From positions 1-42,848 of the forward strand of contig JABDDU010000013.1 of assembly GCA_013287435.1 (NCBI GenBank): a stretch of DNA of 42,848 bases, read 5' to 3'. The DNA comes from Verrucomicrobiota bacterium (GTDB lineage Bacteria > Pseudomonadota > Gammaproteobacteria > Coxiellales > Coxiellaceae). Positions 32,280 through 40,885 of this stretch are shown one piece after another. The notes under the pieces are model-generated. The model was not told where the DNA came from. It saw nothing but the letters and a program-made list of their open reading frames with translations, and did no database searches. How positions within the stretch are numbered: position 1 is the first letter of the stretch; each line of letters opens with the position of its first letter. Made by a program: the position numbers and the translations under genes.

Positions 32280-33266
32280 CTATGCTTTGTGTTGATATTC
32301 GAGCGGCAATGTTTGGATAACTGATAAATTATCGTGCACCCACTCAATGGTTTTTTCAATACCTTGATCTAACATCATACGCGGTTGCCAGCTCAAGTCT
32401 TTTTTTGCCTTTTGATCATTCATGAGGTAAATCGCATCTTTTCCGGGACGCTCCGGACCTGTTGAGACAAATTCGTCAAAAGAAATCATCAACCGATGAC
32501 AGATTTTGTTGACCAGGTCCGCTATAGAAATAAGCTGGTCGCCCGAGAAATGATAGGTGTGACCTATTTTTCCTTTTTGTAATGTCGCCTCAAGCGCACA
32601 AGCAATATCTTCGCCATAAATAAATGCGCGAGATGAAGTACCCCCACCGTGTAAAATTAATTTTTTATTGGTCAACGCATAAATAATCGTTCTGGGAATA
32701 ATGCGATAAAGCTGCTGACACGGTCCATAAAAATTGGCAAAACGCGTGAATACCACAGGAAATTGATATTGTTTGTAAAATGCTTGAAGGCTCATATCAA
32801 TAGCGGCGTGCGAGACCGCATAGGGTGTTGATGGATTAAAGTTTACGGTTTCATCTACCGGATCTTCCCTGTGACCATAAACTTCGGGGGTTGAAATACG
32901 AATATATTTTTCCAAAAAATCACAGTTGCGTAAAAAATTATGCAATTTTACTTTCGAAACAATATTCGTTTGGTACCATTGCTCTGGCGTTTTCCAACTT
33001 TCAGCCACCATACCTTGACCGACAAAGTCTAAAATATATTTTGGTTTTTTTTCTGCAATTAATGCTTGAATTTCTGAAAACTGTTGATTGAGATCAAATG
33101 GATAAAATTGAAAATTTTTAATCGACGTATTTTTTGCATACGCTAAAATCGCAGGGTGCACCGATGCAGAACGACTCACACCAACAACCGTCTGACCGTT
33201 TTTCAAAAAATGATCTACGCAACTTGCGCCTGCAAAAGAATTGCTGCCTAAAACTAAGTATGTCAT
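32280..33266 (-). CDS. Atypical NAD-dependent epimerase/dehydratase (extended SDR)
   Basis: 328 residues, extended SDR fold. Key positions differ from textbook members. The glycine motif reads GSNSFAG (residues 7-13, middle Gly is Ser). STPEVYG (125-131) replaces the STDEVYG of RmlB, losing the Asp of the catalytic pair. The YxxxK active site is Y149-AVS-H153. C-terminal blocks (RFANFYGPCQQ, SSRAFIYGEDIACALEA) are normal for sugar epimerases and dehydratases. GDP- or dTDP-hexose is a probable substrate. I have a recollection of a subgroup with these same changes, so they may be family features and not damage. Confidence 0.75.
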   Translation of the reverse strand: MTYLVLGSNSFAGASCVDHFLKNGQTVVGVSRSASVHPAILAYAKNTSIKNFQFYPFDLNQQFSEIQALIAEKKPKYILDFVGQGMVAESWKTPEQWYQTNIVSKVKLHNFLRNCDFLEKYIRISTPEVYGHREDPVDETVNFNPSTPYAVSHAAIDMSLQAFYKQYQFPVVFTRFANFYGPCQQLYRIIPRTIIYALTNKKLILHGGGTSSRAFIYGEDIACALEATLQKGKIGHTYHFSGDQLISIADLVNKICHRLMISFDEFVSTGPERPGKDAIYLMNDQKAKKDLSWQPRMMLDQGIEKTIEWVHDNLSVIQTLPLEYQHKA

Positions 33267-33275
33267 TTTTATTTC

Positions 33276-34217
33276 TTACTCAATCACACCAATTTTTTTC
33301 ATCGTTTTCAAATTATAAAAACGCTCTTCATCGCGCAATTCTTTTTTCTCAAATTGCGTCACAATTTCCTGTATTGCATTTTCTACTGTTTTTTTAGGAC
33401 AAAAACATGTTTTTAATAATTTATCGGAACACAAACGATAGGATCGTGGATCGTTTGAAGGCGTGACTTTAATTTCTGCATCCACATATTTTTGTACTGT
33501 TTGCGCAATCTGTAAGATAGATAAATTTTCAAAACCAGCATTATAAATACCCCGAACATCAGGTCGTGATAATAAAAATAAATACAAATCAGTGACATCA
33601 TCCATGTGAATATTGGGACGCACTTGATCGCCACCAAATACTGTCATCACTTTATTATTGAGTGCTTGCATGGTCATCATATTCACTGACACGTCCAAAC
33701 GCATACGCGGTGATACACCGCATACTGTTGCAGGACGCACGATTTGTAAAATAATTTGATCCTGGTAACTTAGCAAAACACGCTCGGCGACCATTTTGCT
33801 TTTGTTGTAATCAGAAATAGGATTCAGCGACAATTCTTCTGTTACTTTTTGTGCATCGTTCACGCCATAAACGCTGCCGGATGACGCATAAATAAATTGT
33901 TTCACATGATTTTGTATGGCCAATTCAACCATTCGCATGGTTGCAAGTGGTCCAATTTCCCAGCTTAATTTTGGATTTAAATCAGCACAAGGATCATTAG
34001 CAACAGCGGCAAGATGAATCATAGCGTCAACATTTTTAAACCAATCGCACTGCGGTTCACGCACATCTGCTTGTAACACTGTTAAATTTTTATGAGGTTG
34101 TAAATAATTACCAAACCATTGCAAATCAACCACGCAAACTTGATGGTCCGCTGCCAATAATTTTGGAACCAAAACACACCCTTTGTAACCGCAACCGCCG
34201 GTGACTAATAATTTCAT
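33276..34217 (-). CDS. NAD-dependent nucleotide-sugar epimerase/dehydratase (extended SDR)
   Basis: 313 residues from ATG 34217, overlapping the SIS gene stop as ATGA. TGGCGYKG (6-13) binds NAD, FIYASSGSVYGV supplies the catalytic Ser/Thr and the active site is Y137-NKS-K141, all canonical. IHLAAVANDPCADLNP and VRPATVCGVSPRMRLD are close to a group of SDRs adjoining GmhA-like isomerases in heptose and capsule loci. Reaction (epimerisation, reduction or dehydration) is not determined. Confidence 0.84.
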   Translation of the reverse strand: MKLLVTGGCGYKGCVLVPKLLAADHQVCVVDLQWFGNYLQPHKNLTVLQADVREPQCDWFKNVDAMIHLAAVANDPCADLNPKLSWEIGPLATMRMVELAIQNHVKQFIYASSGSVYGVNDAQKVTEELSLNPISDYNKSKMVAERVLLSYQDQIILQIVRPATVCGVSPRMRLDVSVNMMTMQALNNKVMTVFGGDQVRPNIHMDDVTDLYLFLLSRPDVRGIYNAGFENLSILQIAQTVQKYVDAEIKVTPSNDPRSYRLCSDKLLKTCFCPKKTVENAIQEIVTQFEKKELRDEERFYNLKTMKKIGVIE

Positions 34218-34834
34218 ACAACACACTCCCTTAAACAATCAGTGAAGTAATGCAAAATAAATGCGTGCCCAATTTCAACTTGACCGTAATCCTTCGAATC
34301 TAACCATATATTATAATTCCCCGTTTTTCTTAAGGAATTATTCTCTGAAAATCCACTCAAGGTAACAACGCACGCGTCTTTTTCATGCGCAACTTGCGTG
34401 GCATTGATAATATTTTTTGAATTACCGGAGCTACTGATTGCGATTAAAACATCTTTATTAGTAAGAAAAGTGGCAAGTTGTTTTGAATAAATAAATTCGT
34501 AACCATAGTCATTGGAAATACAGGTTGTGACTGCGGGATTTAACAATGCGCTTGCACGCATTTTTGCCATGTTTAGAAAATCGATGACGGCGTGACTAGC
34601 AATGGCGGCGCTGCCACCGTTGCCGACTAAATAGACTGTACCATTTTTTTCGCGGCAAGTTTGCAGCGCACGTAAAATCATTTGAAATCCCATTTGTGAT
34701 TGAAAAAAATCGCATGCGTGATTTGAAATCTGAATGTGATTTAATAATGTCGCGAATTGTACAGTACAACATTCAAACTTAACCGGATTAAGCTGTACTT
34801 CAGATTGTGTTGATACGTCCATGATAATTTCCAT
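34214..34834 (-). CDS. SIS-domain sugar isomerase, GmhA-like
   Basis: 206 residues. VYLVGNGGSAAIASHAVIDF and ISSSGNSKNIINAT are the phosphate-binding loops of phosphoheptose isomerase GmhA, which turns sedoheptulose 7-phosphate into D-glycero-D-manno-heptose 7-phosphate. The late GHAFILHYFTDCL helix carries the conserved catalytic His in QVEIGHAF. The first start is ATG 34834, directly after the upstream stop; ATG 34822 is an alternative with GGAAATT before it. Together with the HldE-like gene at 8003-9538 this could supply a heptose, although the two are 25 kb apart in the array. Confidence 0.82.
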   Translation of the reverse strand: MEIIMDVSTQSEVQLNPVKFECCTVQFATLLNHIQISNHACDFFQSQMGFQMILRALQTCREKNGTVYLVGNGGSAAIASHAVIDFLNMAKMRASALLNPAVTTCISNDYGYEFIYSKQLATFLTNKDVLIAISSSGNSKNIINATQVAHEKDACVVTLSGFSENNSLRKTGNYNIWLDSKDYGQVEIGHAFILHYFTDCLRECVV

Positions 34835-35578
34835 TTATTGTTTTACAAACATTGTGAATTCTATGCTCACTCGTGTTTTATCACCTTGATTGACAGCGCC
34901 GCCATGAAGTAGTTTATCGTGAAATACAATCGCATTCCCCGGTTTTGTATGAACCAATTGCGGTGATAATTCAGCTTCATCCACATCAATTTGCGGTTTG
35001 CTAAAGCCATCACGATACTCACCATGATATTTCCAGTCTTTTTTTTGCGAGTGTGGAACTACACGCAATCCATTCAAACCAGGCTCACAAAAGATAGCGA
35101 CCCATACTTTAACACGCTCAGTATTGGGTGGTGTAACACCATGACCCAAGGACCAGAACCAATTATCAGCGTGCAACGGACCAACATCAGAGGATTGATC
35201 TGGACGAACTAAGCGCCAATATATTTCTTCGCGTCCCACATTTTCTTCATCAGCAATAGAAAATTTTCCAAAAACAGCTTCTAAATTCTGAAACAAAGAA
35301 GTTGATCGAATGTAATCCACTGCGGACTGCGGTAAAATACGATTTTGTTTTGGCCATGCCATAGAATGATTAAGTAAATATGCGTGATCGTGATATTGCT
35401 CAATACCAGCAGATAAGAACGTTTGACAATGCTCTGGCGCAATTTCCCTAAGATGATCGCTCCACTGAGCAACAACCCACTGACGAACATGCTGTAATTC
35501 AGTTTGCGCGAAGGAAAACTCTAAGGAAAAACCAGGGCCCTCATTCACATGCTCAACACACTCCATCAATGCAGTCAT
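34835..35578 (-). CDS. 2-oxoglutarate/Fe(II) oxygenase (PhyH-like), second member
   Basis: 247 residues. The triad H136-x-D138 (GPLHADNWFW) and H225 (LLHGG), with R236 for 2-oxoglutarate, is complete. Sequence away from the triad is unlike the 29200-30003 enzyme, so these are not recent duplicates. ATG 35578 follows GAGGG at 5 nt. It abuts the GmhA-like gene (stop at 34835, next start at 34834), suggesting it acts on the same sugar-phosphate or nucleotide-sugar route, or on the finished glycan. Confidence 0.8.
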   Translation of the reverse strand: MTALMECVEHVNEGPGFSLEFSFAQTELQHVRQWVVAQWSDHLREIAPEHCQTFLSAGIEQYHDHAYLLNHSMAWPKQNRILPQSAVDYIRSTSLFQNLEAVFGKFSIADEENVGREEIYWRLVRPDQSSDVGPLHADNWFWSLGHGVTPPNTERVKVWVAIFCEPGLNGLRVVPHSQKKDWKYHGEYRDGFSKPQIDVDEAELSPQLVHTKPGNAIVFHDKLLHGGAVNQGDKTRVSIEFTMFVKQ

Positions 35579-35589
35579 ATATCCCTCTA

Positions 35590-37356
35590 TTACTGTGCCA
35601 TCATTGCAGATTTTTTGACAACTTCATTAAAATTTCCTTGCGCAGTAATTCTTCCTTTTTCGAGTTTATACACAATATCACAATATTCAATCGTGGTGAG
35701 TCGGTGCGCAATCACGATAAGGGTTTTAATGCCATGCAATCGTTTGATTGCGGTAATCACTTCACGCTCAGTTTCAGAATCCAGTGAAGAAGTTGCTTCA
35801 TCCATCACAATAATTTCACGTTCAAAGTAAAACGCACGCGCTAACGCAACACGTTGACGCTGCCCGCCAGATAAACGAATGCCATGTTCACCAATGACCG
35901 TATCAGCACCTTGTGGTAATCCAGAAACAACATCAGATAATTGCGCAGATATAATCGCATTTGTTAATTTTTCTTCATCAATATCAGCATCTTCAATTCC
36001 CATTGCGATATTGTGCTTTAGTGTATCGTCTAATAAAAAAATAGACTGTGGCATATAGGCAAAATTATTCAGCCATGCGCGTAAATCATTAATAGGCTGG
36101 CCATTAACCAATACTCTTCCTGTTTTTTGCTTCAATAGATTCAAAATAACACTCACCAATGTACTTTTTCCAGAACCAGAAGGGCCGATGAGCCCGATAG
36201 ATTGTCCGCGTTGAATTGTCAGGTTTACGTCAGTCAAGGCATCATGCAAAGCTAGGCTGTAACGAAACGTAATATCTTGCAAAGTTAAAGTTGAAAATAG
36301 CAAACGGTCCTTCGTTATTCCTATCACCTGATTTGATCTCTGATTTTCAAGAGTGGAAATTTCTTGATATAAGAGATTGGTTGTAAAACTTCCAACTGTT
36401 AATTGTGAAGATAACCCAACAAATTGATTTAAAGTTGGTAACAAACGAATGCACGCTGCTGCGAACACGCCTAATGTCGGAATAATATCAACCGGTTTAA
36501 CACCAGTAATAACAGTCACTAAAATAATGGCGATCAAAAAAACGGAGGCAAATGCTTCAATAAAATAACGGGGGATAAGTTGCAATGCATTGTATCTGGC
36601 TAGGGCAAAAGAATAGCTGCTTGTCGCATTGGCAAGTTTTTGTAAAAAAAAAGATTCACATCCAAGAATACGAATTTCTTTCAACCCACCAATACCTTGT
36701 AAAATTGCTTTGATAATTCCAACGTTGGCGATTGATAAAACACGGCTCATTTCTTGAATTTTTTTTTGAAACAGGAGTCTATAAGTGGTAAACAGCATCA
36801 CAACCAAAACAACCAAAAAAGCAGTAGCAATAGGATGCACCAAAAACAAAAAAAACAAGATACCGCTCATCACCAAAAGAGATGAAATAAAATTTAAGGA
36901 CGCTGAAAATGCGTTATTAACAAACCCATCCGCCCAGCCAGTTCTATTGATCAGATCAGAGGAATTTTGCTTTAAATGAAAGGCGTAATCCGCATGCTGA
37001 TAGGCGCGCATTAATCTGATTTTTATTCGAACCGCTAATTGCGATGTGGTTGCGATCGTTTTCTGTTGCACATACAGACTGGTAACTCCCTTAAAAATAA
37101 AAGAAAAGATTAGCAAAATCCCCACTATAATAATGGTTTTTTTTTCAGAAAACGAAGAAAAAATATTTTGCAGAAAAAATGGAAGTTTGTTAAAAATAGT
37201 ATTGAAATTAACAACTAGCAATAGGAAAAAACTAATCAACCCAATACCAACAACATCTAACATTGAAGATAACAAAAATAGCACCAACAAAAACGGCAAA
37301 AACCCCTTTGTACTTTTATCCAGTAAAAAAAAATACTGTCGAAAAAACTCCTTCAT
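35590..37356 (-). CDS. ABC exporter half-transporter (permease fused to ATPase), PglK/MsbA-type
   Basis: 588 residues: about six membrane segments in the first ~300 (for example PFLLVLFLLSSMLDVVGIGL), then a nucleotide-binding domain. Walker A is GLIGPSGSGKST, the ABC signature is LSGGQRQRVALARAF and Walker B is EIIVMDEATSSLDSE. Fused half-transporters in glycan loci, such as PglK, flip lipid-linked oligosaccharides. No Wzx-like flippase is seen in the window, so this could be the flipping step. It lies directly after wzc with 3 bases between them. Confidence 0.85.
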   Translation of the reverse strand: MKEFFRQYFFLLDKSTKGFLPFLLVLFLLSSMLDVVGIGLISFFLLLVVNFNTIFNKLPFFLQNIFSSFSEKKTIIIVGILLIFSFIFKGVTSLYVQQKTIATTSQLAVRIKIRLMRAYQHADYAFHLKQNSSDLINRTGWADGFVNNAFSASLNFISSLLVMSGILFFLFLVHPIATAFLVVLVVMLFTTYRLLFQKKIQEMSRVLSIANVGIIKAILQGIGGLKEIRILGCESFFLQKLANATSSYSFALARYNALQLIPRYFIEAFASVFLIAIILVTVITGVKPVDIIPTLGVFAAACIRLLPTLNQFVGLSSQLTVGSFTTNLLYQEISTLENQRSNQVIGITKDRLLFSTLTLQDITFRYSLALHDALTDVNLTIQRGQSIGLIGPSGSGKSTLVSVILNLLKQKTGRVLVNGQPINDLRAWLNNFAYMPQSIFLLDDTLKHNIAMGIEDADIDEEKLTNAIISAQLSDVVSGLPQGADTVIGEHGIRLSGGQRQRVALARAFYFEREIIVMDEATSSLDSETEREVITAIKRLHGIKTLIVIAHRLTTIEYCDIVYKLEKGRITAQGNFNEVVKKSAMMAQ

Positions 37357-37359
37357 GTC

Positions 37360-39561
37360 CTACACCTTTGATTTTTGATAGACATATTGATATTTTTCAT
37401 AACCATACACTTGACTTGTCTTTTGTCGCATCGTGTGATTAAACACAACCCCAGATAATTGAACACCTCCTTTTTCAAAAAGGGCTTTGGAGTGTTGTGC
37501 TTCTTTTAAATGATTTTTGCCAACACCCACGACCAATAAATTCAGAGCCGAATGTTTTCCAATTAATACAGGATCTGTCACAGATAAAACAGGCGGCGTA
37601 TCAATAATCACAAAATCATATTGCGACTCAACGCAAGACAATAGATCGCCAAATTTCGTGTTAGATAATAGTTCTGATGGGTGTTCAGGATAAACACCGG
37701 TCGAAATAAAATCCAAGCGATCTGGAATAATAATTTGTTTCATGGCCTGTAAAGAAGATTTTCCTTGCAGATAGTCAGATAAGCCCGGTGATTTTGATCG
37801 TCCAAAAACTTCAAATAATTTCCCTAAACGCAAATCACCATCAATTAATAGAACGCGTTTATCTAAATCAGAAAAAATTTTCGCTAAATTACCGGATACA
37901 AAACTTTTTCCAATGCTTGGACTCACACCTGTAATCATGATCACATTATTGCGTGCCTCTAAAAGCGCTATCTGTAGTGCCGTTCTCAAGCCGCGCATCG
38001 CTTCGATGACAACGTCATGCGGATTTTGCAGTGACAATAAAAACGGTTGTTTACTCTGGAGAGCAGAAACCTCTTTTTTCGCAGAATTTTGCTGCATACT
38101 GTAAGGTAAAATCGAAAGTACAGGTATCGATAAAGCTCGCTCCACACGATCGGGATCTCCAATGACGGGCGATAAAATATAGCGGATAAATACGATCATC
38201 AACGAAAAAAGCAATCCGAGAATCGAGCTAGCAAAAACAGCCAATAGTTTTCTGGTGGGTTGTGGCGAAATGGGGTACGAAGCATCAGAAAGCATTCGAA
38301 TGGTCCCTAATTTGCTATGCTCTTCAAGCTTCATACGCGCTGCATTATCCACCATAGCACCATACATACCTCCTCGCAGCTTCGCCTGAAGATTCAAAAT
38401 CGCAGCCTGGCCTACTGTCCCAGATAATTTCTGTAAATCTTTTTTGGCTGTTTGAATTTGTTTTTCAAAACCGTGTTCTTGCGCGGTAGCAGCAATAACG
38501 AAAGGATGCAATGGTGTAAAATTTTGCAATAATTGCAATTTTTTGACCTGTATTTTTTGTAGCTCAAATTGCAGCCTACTGATTTTCGCATCTCGCATTT
38601 TCGCAAAATTTTTTGGATTAAATACACCGGTTTTTAAACCAAATTTCGTTAATTTATCTTCAGTCAACTCAAATTGTTTTCGAGCAAATGGCAGTTCGTC
38701 TTTTAAAAACGCGAGCGACTTAACTTCTTCTGTTGTTTGATCCTCTAAATCCTTCTGAAGCATCGCGGACAAAATAGCTTTTAACATATGATGAGCATTA
38801 GCGGGATCTAGAGAAAAATAACCTAAAGACAAAACCCCGCTATCCGGGGTGCTCATACTATCACCAACCTCTTGAATCGTTAATGCACCTGCTAAAGATT
38901 GAGCAGCAGTTCTGGCTGGAATTTTTATAAGAGTAAAAACAGTTTTTGTTTTTGCGTTAATGCGATCAACAAAAATAGAAAGTGATTTTTTTAAATATTG
39001 GGTCTGTTCCAATCGACCTACAGAACCCGTCAGAATTTTTTCTCCCGCAGGAGAAAGTAAAAGGTAATGCTTCTTATCCACCACCACCAATTTTAATTTT
39101 TTTCCAAGAAAAAAATTTGGCGCATTAAAAACAGAAACGCTCGCGCTACTGCGCACATCGCGCCACTGCGCCCACTTTCTCGCAAAAAAACCGGAATAGT
39201 AAGGGGATACAAAAATATCAAGGCCCATCTGTCTAACCAATCCACTCAAAACGTAAGGGGACTTCAACAAGATGGTCTCAAGAACGGAAGGTGAAACAGA
39301 GCTACTACTACTCGACAGAAAAGCTCCACCACCTCCTTTTGCAGATATCAGACTATTGATATTATTATTGACCATCTGAATCATCGCGGTCGATTCAAAA
39401 ATAGGCTGTTCTTTCGCCACATGATAAACACCCATCAGAAAAAAACAAAACGTCACGACTGCAATAAAAACCCAGTTTTGTTTGATAACTCCACCAATTG
39501 AACGAAGGTCAATTTCAAAAAATTCGGGTTGGTGAAATTCTGATTGAGTTGATTTTTTCAT
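37360..39561 (-). CDS. wzc: Wzc-type polysaccharide co-polymerase / tyrosine autokinase
   Basis: About 733 residues. An N-terminal Wzz domain is bounded by membrane segments near residues 28-48 and about 430-450, with a long coiled-coil-rich periplasmic part between. The BY-kinase domain has Walker A GVSPSIGKSF, Walker A' LLIDGDLR and Walker B FVIIDTPP. The C terminus QVYGYEKYQYVYQK is the tyrosine cluster for autophosphorylation. It controls chain length and export with Wza and is dephosphorylated by Wzb. ATG 39561 overlaps the wza stop by one base (TGATG). Confidence 0.92.
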   Translation of the reverse strand: MKKSTQSEFHQPEFFEIDLRSIGGVIKQNWVFIAVVTFCFFLMGVYHVAKEQPIFESTAMIQMVNNNINSLISAKGGGGAFLSSSSSSVSPSVLETILLKSPYVLSGLVRQMGLDIFVSPYYSGFFARKWAQWRDVRSSASVSVFNAPNFFLGKKLKLVVVDKKHYLLLSPAGEKILTGSVGRLEQTQYLKKSLSIFVDRINAKTKTVFTLIKIPARTAAQSLAGALTIQEVGDSMSTPDSGVLSLGYFSLDPANAHHMLKAILSAMLQKDLEDQTTEEVKSLAFLKDELPFARKQFELTEDKLTKFGLKTGVFNPKNFAKMRDAKISRLQFELQKIQVKKLQLLQNFTPLHPFVIAATAQEHGFEKQIQTAKKDLQKLSGTVGQAAILNLQAKLRGGMYGAMVDNAARMKLEEHSKLGTIRMLSDASYPISPQPTRKLLAVFASSILGLLFSLMIVFIRYILSPVIGDPDRVERALSIPVLSILPYSMQQNSAKKEVSALQSKQPFLLSLQNPHDVVIEAMRGLRTALQIALLEARNNVIMITGVSPSIGKSFVSGNLAKIFSDLDKRVLLIDGDLRLGKLFEVFGRSKSPGLSDYLQGKSSLQAMKQIIIPDRLDFISTGVYPEHPSELLSNTKFGDLLSCVESQYDFVIIDTPPVLSVTDPVLIGKHSALNLLVVGVGKNHLKEAQHSKALFEKGGVQLSGVVFNHTMRQKTSQVYGYEKYQYVYQKSKV

Positions 39562-40370
39562 CACACACTCTCATTGCCATCGAAAGAACCTACGGACGCT
39601 TTTGTCATTGCAACACTACCTAATGTAGGGAAAATCTGACCCATAACACGATTCCAGCTGGTAATACCAAGCGGGGGAACGTAAATAATATCGTTATTTT
39701 TTAACACAAAACGTTGCGCCGCCATCATCGCTTGCGGTGATTTTGCATCTAAACCAAACACAGTTAAATTCAACAAATTACCGCGAATAACAAAAATACG
39801 CGTGGTATTTGAAGTTGTTGTGTTAGTACCACCAACGAGATTAATCGCATCCAATAATGTCAATGGCTTGTCTCTCAAAGGAATGGTTCGAAATCCACCG
39901 ACTTCGCCCATTATCTGTACCTCTTGACTACGAAATTTCGCAACACGAATCGTGATTTGTGGATTGCGAATATATTTTGAAATTTTTTGTTCGAGAAATT
40001 TTTGCGCTTGTGAAATCGTCAATCCTGCGATATGCGCATCGCCCGCGAAGGGATAATTAATATTGCCACGCTCACTTACCAAAAATCCGGAATCGCCGGG
40101 CGTTGCCAGTTGCGTGGTTGGCGTTGTAAGCTCTGGATGACCCCAAACAATGATATTTAAAACATCATAAGGACCGATATGATAGAGATGAACAGTATTG
40201 TGATCAACGACCCACGTTGGCGTCAGTGCAACATAGTGCACAAAAACATGCTGACCATTAACAGTGTATTCCGGGGCAGGATTTTTTGGATCCATATAGG
40301 TACCCAACAACGTGCACCCAGAAAGCCAAAAAAAACCCAGAAAAACTGCAATCCGTTTTATCCATTCCAT
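39561..40370 (-). CDS. wza: Wza-type outer-membrane polysaccharide export lipoprotein
   Basis: 269 residues. A signal peptide IKRIAVFLGFFWLSGC ends in the lipobox LSGC (Cys for lipidation). A Poly_export domain follows (IGPYDVLNIIVWGHPEL, then ISKYIRNPQITIRVAKFRSQEVQIMGEV) and an SLBB repeat (GEVGGFRTIPLRDKPLTLLDAI). It is shorter than E. coli Wza (about 379 residues), so one SLBB domain is probably missing. ATG 40370 follows AGG and lies inside the end of wzb; an in-frame TTG at 40394 is less likely. Confidence 0.9.
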   Translation of the reverse strand: MEWIKRIAVFLGFFWLSGCTLLGTYMDPKNPAPEYTVNGQHVFVHYVALTPTWVVDHNTVHLYHIGPYDVLNIIVWGHPELTTPTTQLATPGDSGFLVSERGNINYPFAGDAHIAGLTISQAQKFLEQKISKYIRNPQITIRVAKFRSQEVQIMGEVGGFRTIPLRDKPLTLLDAINLVGGTNTTTSNTTRIFVIRGNLLNLTVFGLDAKSPQAMMAAQRFVLKNNDIIYVPPLGITSWNRVMGQIFPTLGSVAMTKASVGSFDGNESV

Positions 40371-40807
40371 AAATTTGCCTGCCACAAATCCCAATTCTTT
40401 TTTATCATCTCAAAAACGGATTCAAAAACAATTTGATCTCGTTGGTATGGATCAAGAATTTCCTCATTACTCCATTTCCCAAGAGAAAACATCTTACCAC
40501 GACAACTTGGAAAATCAATTACCAAGCGTTCATGCTGCCATTTTTCCATCACAAAAATAATTTCCGCATTAAGAATTATTGTTTGATTAATTTGTCTTGC
40601 AATATGAGTGCTGGAATCAATGTCAAATCGATCTAAAATTTTTTTTGCTGTTGATGCAATGGGTGCGCCACAAACCGCATGCACACCTGCAGAGGAAATT
40701 GTGATATTCGTCAACCCTCTCTTCTGTAATTGCGCACGCGCCCAATATTCCGCTGTGGGACTTCGGCAAATATTGCCAACACATACAAATAAGATATTGC
40801 GAAACAT
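40358..40807 (-). CDS. wzb: Low-molecular-weight protein tyrosine phosphatase Wzb
   Basis: 149 residues. The phosphate loop is VCVGNICRSPTAEYW (the C-x5-R-S motif), and the general acid is the Asp in ILDPYQRD. It dephosphorylates the Wzc kinase tyrosines. Order wzb-wza-wzc on the leftward strand, with overlaps between wzb and wza. GGAAGAGATT precedes ATG 40807. The 78-nt gap upstream is one of the larger ones in the array and may hold a promoter, though no clear one was seen. Confidence 0.92.
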   Translation of the reverse strand: MFRNILFVCVGNICRSPTAEYWARAQLQKRGLTNITISSAGVHAVCGAPIASTAKKILDRFDIDSSTHIARQINQTIILNAEIIFVMEKWQHERLVIDFPSCRGKMFSLGKWSNEEILDPYQRDQIVFESVFEMIKKNWDLWQANLWNG

Positions 40808-40885
40808 AATCTCTTCCGATTGAGATAGATTTCATGCAATATACGCAAAGGATTTTTCAGTGTCTACTGATTTTCCCTCCATCAC

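Noticed and set aside
40808..40885. Promoter or terminator upstream of wzb
   Set aside because: The small TCAGT/ACTGA hairpin has only a 5-bp stem, and no -35/-10 pair with good spacing was seen.
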